From Comamonas sp. KCTC 72670 (GTDB taxonomy: Bacteria > Myxococcota > Myxococcia > Myxococcales > Myxococcaceae): a stretch of DNA of 64,000 nucleotides. Position numbers and translations under genes: made by a program. The stretch covers positions 620,001 to 684,000 of the forward strand of contig BNCN01000003.1 of NCBI GenBank assembly GCA_014656495.1, in the 5' to 3' direction. Shown one piece after another: positions 27,034 through 34,282 of this stretch. Position 1 is the first letter of the stretch, and the number at the start of each line of letters is the position of its first letter. The notes under the pieces are model-generated. The model was not told the origin of the DNA. It saw only the letters and a program-made list of their open reading frames with translations, and ran no database searches.

Positions 27034-28068
27034 TCAGGCGGAGCGCTCGGCCAGGCGGAGTCCGGCCTCCACCAGGTTGAGGGCGGCCCCCCGGCTGGCG
27101 TTGTCCACCGAGGCGAAGAGCGTCACCCACTCCGGGGCCTGGGGGAAGGCGCGCACCCGGCCCACATGCACGGCCGGGTCCGACGTGACGAGCATGGGCA
27201 TGGGGTACACCCGCTCCCCAGGCACATCCAGCACCTTCAGGACGGAGGAGGTCTTGAGGGCCGCGCGCACCTGCTCCACCGGGCCCGGCTTCTTGAGCTG
27301 CACGTTCAGGGTGAGGCCGTGCCCGTAGAAGGACGGCACCAGCACCGCCGTCCCGGCGATGACGGGCACATCGCCCTTGGACGAGAAGAGCCGGGCCGCC
27401 TCCAGCGTCCAGCCCCCCTCCTCCTCCGTCCAGGGGGAGTTCACCATGAAGCCGCCCACCTGGGGCACCAGGTTGAACCCCACCCGGTGCGGGAAGACGT
27501 GCGGGTCGGGCTCACGGCCGGACATCAGGTCCGCGGTCTGCTTCTCCAGCTCCGCCACCCCGCGCACGCCCGCGCTGGACGCCGACATCAGCGCCGTCAC
27601 CTGCGCGCGCACCACCCCGAAGGCCTTCCGCAGCGGCTCCACCGCGTGCACCGCGGCGGTGGTGACGGCGCCCGGCAGGCACACGATGCGGCCCTTGAAC
27701 GTGAACCCCGCGCCCAGGATGTCGCTGTTGAAGCCCGGCAGCACCATGGGGACGTTGCCGTCGCCCCGGAAGGCGTTGCTGACGTCCACCACCCAGGCGC
27801 CCGCGGCCTGCGCGGCCGGAGCCAGCGTGCGCGACGCCTCGGCGGGCGTGGCCAGGAGCACCAGCTTCAGGCCCCGGAAGGCGTCCGGCGTCGCGCGCTC
27901 GACCTCGAGCGAGTCCTCGCCGTACTCCACCTCCATGCCCTTGGAACGCTCGGAGCCGAAGGCGCGCACGCGCTCGGCGGGCACGTCCTGCGCGTACAAC
28001 GCGGCGAGCACCTCGCGGCCCACCACGCCCGTCGCGCCCACCACGCCAATCGTCAAGTCGTCTCTCAT
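27034..28068 (-). CDS. usg: Aspartate-semialdehyde dehydrogenase homologue lacking the catalytic Cys (USG-1-like)
   Basis: 344 residues with the full ASADH fold: NAD(P) loop GVVGATGVVGREVL (8-21), VSNAFR (96-101) and GFNLVPQVGGF (197-207). At the active site the family PNCST reads PGAVT (132-136), so the nucleophilic Cys is Ala 134. The substrate-binding Arg of CVRVP is Leu 243 (AVLVP), while the catalytic-site His 250 is kept. This is the pattern of USG-1-type pseudo-dehydrogenases, so it should not make aspartate semialdehyde. A true asd is expected elsewhere. It is last in the run uppS-cdsA-rseP-rlpA-tsaB-usg, 52 nt after tsaB. Confidence 0.85.
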   Translation of the reverse strand: MRDDLTIGVVGATGVVGREVLAALYAQDVPAERVRAFGSERSKGMEVEYGEDSLEVERATPDAFRGLKLVLLATPAEASRTLAPAAQAAGAWVVDVSNAFRGDGNVPMVLPGFNSDILGAGFTFKGRIVCLPGAVTTAAVHAVEPLRKAFGVVRAQVTALMSASSAGVRGVAELEKQTADLMSGREPDPHVFPHRVGFNLVPQVGGFMVNSPWTEEEGGWTLEAARLFSSKGDVPVIAGTAVLVPSFYGHGLTLNVQLKKPGPVEQVRAALKTSSVLKVLDVPGERVYPMPMLVTSDPAVHVGRVRAFPQAPEWVTLFASVDNASRGAALNLVEAGLRLAERSA

Positions 28069-28120
28069 GGCGCGTCCTTTACGCCACCGGGGGCCGGGAG
28101 CGCGAGCGCCACGCGACGGC

Positions 28121-28858
28121 TCAGTCTTCCTTCAACCGTGCGGTGGGCGCGGGCCCGGGCAGCGGCGGGAACTTCGGGTTGCGCTCCGGCTCGGAGGCCC
28201 GCACGTAGTGCGGCTCCATGGCGAACATCGCCTCCAGCGACTGCTGCTCCGGGAAGCGCGCCAGTTGGGCCACCATCACCGCCGACGGGAAGTACGGCGC
28301 CGCCAGCAGCCGCTCCGGCGCCACCCCATGCGACTCCAGGGCCGCGCGGTAGCCCTCCAGCGCGGGCCCCAGGGCCACCGCCCGGGGCTCGGCGGCCATG
28401 CGCGCGGCCACCTCCGCGGGGGACATCGCCGTCTCCGGCTCCAGCGCCTCCACCGTCCCGCCCCGTCGCACGTACGCGCCCAGGTACAGGTCGTCCTTGC
28501 GCGCCACCGCGAGGCAATACAGCGGCACGTCCTCGGGGCCCTCCAGCGCCACCGCCGCCAGCGACGACGCCCCCGCCACCTTCAACCCCGTGGCGTAGGC
28601 CAGCGACTTCACCGTGGCCAGGCCGATGCGCAGCCCCGTGAAGGAGCCCGGCCCCAGCCCCACCACCAGCCCCTCCAGGGCGGGCAGCGTGGCGCCATGC
28701 CGCTCCAGCAGCTCCCCGACGATGCCGGGGAGCGCCTCGCTCTGCTTTCGCGGCGGCCCCACCACCACGTGCTCCAGGGTGCGCAGCCCGCCTTCGGGCG
28801 CACGCTCCACCAGGGCCAGCGAGAGGGTCAGCGTCGAGGTGTCCAGCGCGAGGAACAT
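28121..28858 (-). CDS. tsaB: tRNA threonylcarbamoyladenosine biosynthesis protein TsaB
   Basis: 245 residues of the ASKHA fold. Start FLALDTSTLTLSLAL is the typical TsaB beginning and VGLGPGSFTGLRIGLATVKSL is its signature. TsaB has no activity alone; it dimerises with TsaD and, with TsaE and TsaC, makes t6A at A37 of ANN-decoding tRNAs. The ATG at 28858 is used because it opens directly on the first strand. A Pro-rich tail ends the protein. It starts 11 nt after the rlpA stop. TsaD, TsaC and TsaE are not in the window. Confidence 0.9.
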   Translation of the reverse strand: MFLALDTSTLTLSLALVERAPEGGLRTLEHVVVGPPRKQSEALPGIVGELLERHGATLPALEGLVVGLGPGSFTGLRIGLATVKSLAYATGLKVAGASSLAAVALEGPEDVPLYCLAVARKDDLYLGAYVRRGGTVEALEPETAMSPAEVAARMAAEPRAVALGPALEGYRAALESHGVAPERLLAAPYFPSAVMVAQLARFPEQQSLEAMFAMEPHYVRASEPERNPKFPPLPGPAPTARLKED

Positions 28859-28869
28859 GGGACGGCTCA

Positions 28870-29367
28870 CTACACCGGCGCGGCCCACATTGCCTGCGGA
28901 ATCTCCGACAAGCGGTCGTCGCAGCGGTACAGCCGCACGCGCACCACGCCCTTGTCCAGCATGTCCAGCTTCCGCGCGGCGCCCTTGGACAGGTCCACGA
29001 CGCGGCCGTCGACGAAGGGCCCCCGGTCATTCACCCGGACCTTCACCGCGCGGCCATTCTCCATGTTCACCACGCGCAGGCACGAGCCGAAGCGCAGCTT
29101 GCGGTGCGCGGCCGTCATCGCCTCCTGGTTGAAGCGCTCCCCACTGGCGGTGGGACGCCCATGGAGGCCGGGGCCGTAGAACGAGGCCAGCCCCTCTCCC
29201 AGGTAGGAGCGCGGCATCTGCTCACGCTTCGTCACGCCCGGCGTGCCACTTCGGGACTGGGGCCGGCGGGTAGCGGGCTCTTCCGCGTCGGGCTTCGCCG
29301 CCCGCGAGGCGCAGGCGGAAGAGATGAAGGCCACGGAGAGCAGTCCGGCAACGGCGGTTCCTCGCAT
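28870..29367 (-). CDS. RlpA-like septal-ring lipoprotein
   Basis: 165 residues. Signal peptide with lipobox FISSAC (Cys about 19), a short Pro/Arg linker, then a double-psi beta-barrel (about 55-160). It shows the RlpA motifs ASFYGPGLHGRPTASGE, FGSCLRVVN, VRVNDRGPF and VDLSKGAARKL. The catalytic-type His and Asp (in GLHG and NDRGP) are present, so lytic transglycosylase activity on denuded glycans is possible. There is no SPOR domain, making it one of the short RlpA forms. It lies 7 nt after the start side of rseP's stop within the envelope gene run. Confidence 0.88.
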   Translation of the reverse strand: MRGTAVAGLLSVAFISSACASRAAKPDAEEPATRRPQSRSGTPGVTKREQMPRSYLGEGLASFYGPGLHGRPTASGERFNQEAMTAAHRKLRFGSCLRVVNMENGRAVKVRVNDRGPFVDGRVVDLSKGAARKLDMLDKGVVRVRLYRCDDRLSEIPQAMWAAPV

Positions 29368-29374
29368 GCGTCCT

Positions 29375-31006
29375 CTAGCGGGTGATGTCGTTGGTCACGG
29401 CCAACAGCATCAGCAGGACGAGCAGCGCCAGCCCCACCATGTTGGCCACTTCGCGGACGCGAACAGGGATGGGGCGGCGGCGAATTCCCTCCCAGACGGC
29501 GGAAAGCAGGTGGAAGCCGTCCAGCACCGGGATGGGCAGCAGGTTCATCACACCCAGGTTGATGGAGATGAGCGCCATCAGGTGGAGGAAGCTGTCCAGG
29601 CCCTGCTCGGCGCTCTTGGACGCCAGCTGGTACATCATGATGGGACCGCCCACGGTGCTCATCGGCACCGAGCCCGTCACCAGCTTGCCGAGCACGAGCA
29701 CCATCTGCTTGACGATCTTCGGGACGATGAGCGCGGCCTCCTTCAGCGCGGCGCCCGGCCCCATGTACACCGTCACCTCGTCGATGACCGGCATGTCCGC
29801 GGCGGACAGCACCCAGTTGCGCACACCGAGGACGACGGGCGACGTCGCCGTGCCCATCTCGTCCTCCATCTTCAGCGGCGCCTGCGCCAGTGTCGCCGTG
29901 CGCTCACCGTCGGCGCCCCGCCACGTCAGCTCGAAGGGGCGCTCCTTCATCCCGTTCAGCGCCAGGGACAGCAGGTAGAACGACTCCAGCGGCTTGCCAT
30001 CCAGCGCGAGGACGCGGTCTCCGGGACGCAATCCCCCCTTCTCCGCCGCGCTCCCAGGCGCCACGGTGGCCAGGTACAGGTCCGAGGTCTCCGCGCCCAA
30101 CGTCGCCATCCCCACGCCCTCCTGCTTCGGCATGGTGACCTTCAACACCGTGGCCGCCCGCCCCGTCACCGCGCCCGCCGCCACCGGCTCCATGCGGCGC
30201 ACGGTCAGCTCCAGCGGCGCGCCCACGGCGTGCTTGTCCATCTCCTTCTGGAAGCGGCCCTCCGTGTCCACGCTCACGCCGTTGATGGCCAGGATGCGGT
30301 CGAAGGTGCGCAGGCCCGCCTGCTCCGCCGCCGAGCCCGGGGGCACGCCGAGGATGGCCGGCTTCGCCGTGGCCTCCACGCCAATGGACCCCCGCTCCAC
30401 CGTCTCGACGGGGTTCGAGTCCACCTGCTTCCTGGGCGTCAACTCCACTGTCAGCTTCTCGCCATTGCGATCCAGGACAATGGGGAGGGGCTGATCGAAA
30501 CGGCCCACGAGCGAGTCCCGCATCTCGTTGAACGTGCGGACGGGCGTCCCATCCACGGAGAGCACCCGGTCCCCCGGGAGAATGCCCACGGCCTGCGCGG
30601 CCGAGCCCGGGCTCACGGCGCCCACGTAGGTGGACGTCGCCTGGTGCGGCCCGAGGAAGACGAAGAAGTAGACCAGGATGGGGAAGATGAGGTTGAAGGC
30701 CGGCCCCGCCAGGACGATGAGGCCGCGCTTCCACGGCGGCTGCGCCAGGAAGCCCCGGCGGGCCTCCTCCGGGCTGAGCTCCTCGTGGGGCATGTCCCCC
30801 GCCATCTTCACGTAGCCGCCCAGCGGGAGCAGGGCAATCTGGTACTCCGTCTCGCCCTTCGTGAAGCCGATCAGCTTCGGCCCGAAGCCGATGGAGAACT
30901 TCAAGACCTTCACGCCACAGGCCTTCGCGACCAGGAAGTGGCCAAGCTCGTGCACCGTCACGAGCACGCCGAGCAACAGGACGAAGAACCCGATGTTTTG
31001 GAGCAT
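29375..31006 (-). CDS. rseP: RseP-type site-2 protease with three PDZ domains
   Basis: 543 residues. Zinc motif HELGH (19-23) in helix 1, FGPKLIGF and the LPLGGYVKMAGD loop, VLAGPAFN in helix 2, and NLLPIPVLDG (488-497) supplying the Asp ligand. Between the helices are three PDZ domains: about 126-195 (SPGSAAQAVGILPGDRV), 215-275 (PPGSAAEQAGLRTFDRI) and 308-380 (APGSAAEKGGLRPGDRV). E. coli RseP has two. The enzyme cuts transmembrane segments, classically of anti-sigma factors and remnant signal peptides. ATG 31006 opens on the first helix. It follows cdsA by 84 nt, with no dxr between them. Confidence 0.92.
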   Translation of the reverse strand: MLQNIGFFVLLLGVLVTVHELGHFLVAKACGVKVLKFSIGFGPKLIGFTKGETEYQIALLPLGGYVKMAGDMPHEELSPEEARRGFLAQPPWKRGLIVLAGPAFNLIFPILVYFFVFLGPHQATSTYVGAVSPGSAAQAVGILPGDRVLSVDGTPVRTFNEMRDSLVGRFDQPLPIVLDRNGEKLTVELTPRKQVDSNPVETVERGSIGVEATAKPAILGVPPGSAAEQAGLRTFDRILAINGVSVDTEGRFQKEMDKHAVGAPLELTVRRMEPVAAGAVTGRAATVLKVTMPKQEGVGMATLGAETSDLYLATVAPGSAAEKGGLRPGDRVLALDGKPLESFYLLSLALNGMKERPFELTWRGADGERTATLAQAPLKMEDEMGTATSPVVLGVRNWVLSAADMPVIDEVTVYMGPGAALKEAALIVPKIVKQMVLVLGKLVTGSVPMSTVGGPIMMYQLASKSAEQGLDSFLHLMALISINLGVMNLLPIPVLDGFHLLSAVWEGIRRRPIPVRVREVANMVGLALLVLLMLLAVTNDITR

Positions 31007-31090
31007 GGGCGCAACACTAATCGTGGGCGCCCAGACGGACAACGCGCAACCGGGCCCGTCCAGCAGACAGGCGACCGAAGGACGTGCTCC

Positions 31091-31921
31091 CTAGGGCAAC
31101 AGGCCCCGGACGAACTGCACGTAGACGAACACCAGCGGGGCGTTGAACAGGAGCGCGTCGATGCGATCCAACACGCCGCCGTGGCCCGGGATGAGGAAGC
31201 CCGAGTCCTTCACGCCGTACGCGCGCTTGAGCATGGACTCACACAGGTCGCCCACCGGCCCCAGGATGCCACCCGCGATGCCGAGCAGCACGCAGTCCCA
31301 CACCGTGAACACGGGGAAGAAGAACTGACGGGCAATGAACATGCCGCCCACCGAGCCCAGCATGCCGCCGAAGAACCCTTCCCACGTCTTGTTGGGGCTC
31401 ACCTCGGGGTAGAGCTTGTGCTTCCCCATGAAGCGCCCGAAGAAGTAGGCGGCGGTGTCGTTGGCCCAGGTGATGACCAGCGCACAGATGACCCACGCCA
31501 TGCCGTCATCGGGCAGCAGGCGCAGCGCGGACATGGCCGTGAGGCCCACCGCGCCATACAGGAAGCCGTTGACCAGGTGCGCCGTGCGCGTCGGCGCCTC
31601 CGCGAGCGGCCCCTTGAACAGGTGGTAGATCCACGCGAAGAACGCGAAGACGATGGTCAGCCAGAAGGCCGTCTCGCCCGTGCGCGCCGCGTCCCGCAGC
31701 GGCAGGAAGGGCAGCGCCGCGGCGAAGGCCATGCCCACCCAGGAGGCCACCGTCAGGCGCTTCTGGACGATGAGGTAGTACTCCCCCACGCAGGCGGCGG
31801 AGGCGAGCCCCAGCAGGGCCGCGCTCCAGTACCCGCCGAGGAAGAGCATCAGGATGACCAGCGGCAGCAGTGTCACCGCGGAGACGACGCGGATGACGAG
31901 GTTTCGGTTCTTGTCGTTCAC
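31091..31921 (-). CDS. cdsA: Phosphatidate cytidylyltransferase
   Basis: 276 residues, GTG start overlapping the uppS stop (GTGA). Eight or so hydrophobic segments and the CDP-diglyceride synthase signature in two parts: SPNKTWEGFFGG, and GPVGDLCESMLKRAYGVKD followed by IPGHGGVLDRIDA. It makes CDP-diacylglycerol from phosphatidic acid and CTP at the inner membrane, the branch point to phosphatidylethanolamine and cardiolipin. Size and motifs are normal. Placement after uppS is the widespread bacterial arrangement. Confidence 0.95.
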   Translation of the reverse strand: MNDKNRNLVIRVVSAVTLLPLVILMLFLGGYWSAALLGLASAACVGEYYLIVQKRLTVASWVGMAFAAALPFLPLRDAARTGETAFWLTIVFAFFAWIYHLFKGPLAEAPTRTAHLVNGFLYGAVGLTAMSALRLLPDDGMAWVICALVITWANDTAAYFFGRFMGKHKLYPEVSPNKTWEGFFGGMLGSVGGMFIARQFFFPVFTVWDCVLLGIAGGILGPVGDLCESMLKRAYGVKDSGFLIPGHGGVLDRIDALLFNAPLVFVYVQFVRGLLP

Positions 31922-32709
31922 GCCTTGGCCTGCTGAGGAGCTTCCTCCCGCTGCACCTGAGCCGACGTGAGCCCGAACCGGCGCTCACGCTGCTGGTACT
32001 GCGACACGCAACGGAGGAACTCGTCAGTACGGAAGTCCGGCCACAAGGCGTCGGTGAAGCACATCTCCGCGTACGCCATTTGCCAGAGCAGGAAGTTGGA
32101 CACGCGCAGCTCGCCGCTGGTCCGGACCATCAGGTCCAGCGGAGGCAGTCCCTGCGTCCACAGGAACTGCTCGAAGTCGCTCTCCTCCACCCGCCCCGCC
32201 GCCAGCTCGCCCCGCTCCACCGCCTCCGCCAACCGCCGCGCGGCGTGCAGGATCTCCTCCCGCCCGCCATAGGACAACGCCAGGGACAGCACCATGCCGG
32301 TGTTGTGCGCCGAATCGGCCCGCAGCCGCTCCAGCGGCTCGCGCACGTAGCGCGGCAGCCGGTCCACGTCGCCAATGGCGTTGAGCCGGATGCCGTTGTC
32401 CAGGATCTCGGAGCGCTCGCGCTCCAGGTAGTCCCGCAGCAGGTCCATCAGCCCGGCGACCTCCTCCGCCGGGCGGGCCCAGTTCTGCGACGAGAACGCG
32501 TAGAGCGTCAGCGCCTGGATGCCCAGGCGGCGCGCGGTGCGCGTCACTTCCCGCACGCTCGACGTCGCCTCCCGGTGACCTTCCAGCCGGGGCAACCCCC
32601 GGGACTCCGCCCACCGCCCGTTGCCATCCATGATGATGCCCACGTGGCGCGGCATCGGCCGGGCCTTCACGGCATGTTCGAGGGCGGAGATCACTGAAGG
32701 GCGTTCCAT
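31918..32709 (-). CDS. uppS: Undecaprenyl diphosphate synthase (cis-prenyltransferase)
   Basis: 263 residues. Motifs in order: HVGIIMDGNGRWA with the essential Asp, GHREATSSVREV, LYAFSSQNWARP, LSLALSYGGREE, and RTSGELRVSNFLLWQ with the RxSGExR-type diphosphate contacts. It extends farnesyl diphosphate to the C55 carrier lipid used for peptidoglycan and polysaccharide export. ATG 32709 is preferred; an in-frame GTG lies 12 nt upstream. It is the first gene of the envelope run (uppS, cdsA, rseP, rlpA, tsaB, usg), so a promoter should lie in the 32710-32832 gap. Confidence 0.95.
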   Translation of the reverse strand: MERPSVISALEHAVKARPMPRHVGIIMDGNGRWAESRGLPRLEGHREATSSVREVTRTARRLGIQALTLYAFSSQNWARPAEEVAGLMDLLRDYLERERSEILDNGIRLNAIGDVDRLPRYVREPLERLRADSAHNTGMVLSLALSYGGREEILHAARRLAEAVERGELAAGRVEESDFEQFLWTQGLPPLDLMVRTSGELRVSNFLLWQMAYAEMCFTDALWPDFRTDEFLRCVSQYQQRERRFGLTSAQVQREEAPQQAKA

Positions 32710-32832
32710 GAAGCCGCGCACCCTAGCGATGCCGCCGCGCGCCGTCCACGGGCGCGTGCCCCAACCGTCACGGTTGGGCCCTGGCCGGTCGCTCGGTCGC
32801 GGTGGGCCGCTCCGCCCCGGGTAGGCCCGCTG

Positions 32833-33051
32833 GTGTGGGCCAAGGTAGGCATCAACCTGCTCGATGCCCCGTCATTCGAGCGGCCAGTCCGGGCACGCTC
32901 GCTCCACGGGTCCGTCGCCCCAGGACGCGTACGCCCCCGCGTCGGCGACCTGATACGGCTGGCCGAAGGCGCGAGCGAAGTGCTCGCCCCAATGGGGTTG
33001 GGAACCGTCCACGTCGGTGAAGCCCTACTCGCGCGCGAGGTCGCACCCTGA
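32833..33051 (+). CDS. Possible small protein, 72 residues
   Basis: A GTG-initiated frame ending TGA at 33049-33051. Third positions are mostly G or C, and GGTAGG lies just upstream. The middle reads GDLIRLAEGASEVLAPMG. No family is recognised and no signal or membrane segment is seen. The main support for expression is the perfect hairpin with T-run beginning 4 nt after its stop. It is otherwise the only candidate gene in the 403-nt stretch between uppS and the WYL regulator. It could be a chance frame or a remnant. Confidence 0.3.
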   Translation: MWAKVGINLLDAPSFERPVRARSLHGSVAPGRVRPRVGDLIRLAEGASEVLAPMGLGTVHVGEALLAREVAP

Positions 33052-33055
33052 AGAG

Positions 33056-33089
33056 GGAATCCTGACACCCGTTGTCAGGATTCCTTTTC
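33056..33089 (+). terminator. Perfect 12-bp inverted repeat with T-run: terminator or WYL operator
   Basis: GGAATCCTGACA (33056-33067), 5-nt loop CCCGT, TGTCAGGATTCC (33073-33084), then TTTTCT-like sequence (33083-33089). In plus-strand RNA this is a textbook intrinsic terminator for whatever is transcribed from 32833-33051. The same palindrome is centred 43 nt before the WYL regulator start, so it could be that regulator's own operator. Confidence 0.6.
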
Positions 33090-33112
33090 TAGACTCCCGC
33101 GCGGACCCCACG

Positions 33113-34087
33113 ATGCGCGCCGACCGACTCGTCCAACTGACCTTGTTGCTCCAGACGCGCCCGAAGATGACGGTGGGCGAGCTGGCCCGTGAACTCCAGG
33201 TCTCCGAGCGCACCATCCACCGGGACCTCGACTCCCTGTCGGGCGCGGGCGTGCCGGTGTACGCGACGCGCGGCGCGGCGGGCGGCGTGTCCCTGCTGGA
33301 GGGCTGGCGCACGCAGCTCACGGGCTTCACCCGGGCCGAGCTCCACGCCCTGGCGGCCGTGGCGGCCCCCGGAGCCCTGGAGGACCTGGGGCTGACGTCG
33401 GCGATGCGCTCGGGGCTGATGAAGCTGGCGGCGGCGCTGCCCGCGATCCAGAAACCCGCGTTGGAGTATGCGAGGCAGCGCCTCCACGTGGATGCGTCGT
33501 CGTGGTTCCCCGAACGCGAGCTCGTGCCACAGCTGGCAACGCTGCGCGACGCCGTCTGGCAGGACCGGCGCGTGTCGCTGACGTACCGGGACTTCGAGGG
33601 CACGCCGAGCCGCAAGGTGGTGGACCCCTACGCGCTCGTCATCAAGGCGGACCGCTGGTACCTCGTGGCGAGCACGGGCGAAAGCGCGCCACGCGTGTAC
33701 CGAGGCTCGCGCGTCGACGGGGCGCGGATGCGGCCGGAGACGTTCACCCGTCCAGAGAAGTTCGACCTGCCGTCGTTCTGGAAAGACTGGTGCGCGCGGT
33801 TCGCGGAGAAGCGCGCGCAATATGAAGTCACCCTGCGCCTGACGCCCGAAGGGCTCGAAGCGCTCCGCAAGATTCGGCCACCCGCGGATGGCGCCCGGCT
33901 CGATGCCGCGCCGCGCGCGCCGGATGGCAGCACGACGCTGGTCGTCGACTTCGAGCGAGAGTCGATTGCGTTCGCACAGCTCTGCGATGTGGCGACGGGC
34001 TTCGAGGTCCTCGCGCCGGAGACGCTGCGCGCGAAGTTCCTGCGACTGGCGGCGGGAATCCTCGATGCGCATGGAACTCCCGCCTGA
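33113..34087 (+). CDS. HTH-WYL (YafY/DeoR-type) transcriptional regulator
   Basis: 324 residues. N-terminal HTH_11 winged helix (ADRLVQLTLLLQTRPKMTV, then LARELQVSERTIHRDLDSLS, 1-60). A WYL domain covers about 145-220: VSLTYRDFEG, VDPYALVIKADRWYLVAST with the W-Y-L triad, and RVYRGSRVDG. A WCX-like extension follows (YEVTLRLTPEG to the end). WYL domains bind nucleotides or single-stranded nucleic acid and many such regulators control defence, DNA damage or neighbouring enzyme genes, often autoregulating. ATG 33113 opens on helix 1. The palindrome 28 nt upstream is a candidate operator. The next gene is 195 nt away in the same direction. Confidence 0.88.
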   Translation: MRADRLVQLTLLLQTRPKMTVGELARELQVSERTIHRDLDSLSGAGVPVYATRGAAGGVSLLEGWRTQLTGFTRAELHALAAVAAPGALEDLGLTSAMRSGLMKLAAALPAIQKPALEYARQRLHVDASSWFPERELVPQLATLRDAVWQDRRVSLTYRDFEGTPSRKVVDPYALVIKADRWYLVASTGESAPRVYRGSRVDGARMRPETFTRPEKFDLPSFWKDWCARFAEKRAQYEVTLRLTPEGLEALRKIRPPADGARLDAAPRAPDGSTTLVVDFERESIAFAQLCDVATGFEVLAPETLRAKFLRLAAGILDAHGTPA

Positions 34088-34282
34088 GTGCGCCTCCCCG
34101 CGAGGAAGAAGTGAGCCCGCGCGGCACACAGTGCGCGAGCGTGCGCACGGCGTCTCAGATTCCTGATGCGGCAGTAGAGATTCGACGACTTCGCTGCCTC
34201 GGATTCGAACGCGAGCGCCTCAAGCCTTCGACATTGCAACACGGGCTTGGAGGTCCATCGATTGCAGCCGTGTGCAGCCCCT

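Noticed and set aside
34195..34225. A GGATTCGAAC sequence resembling a tRNA T-loop
   Set aside because: The flanking bases do not form the T-stem or acceptor stem, and no anticodon or D-arm can be placed. No tRNA is called.
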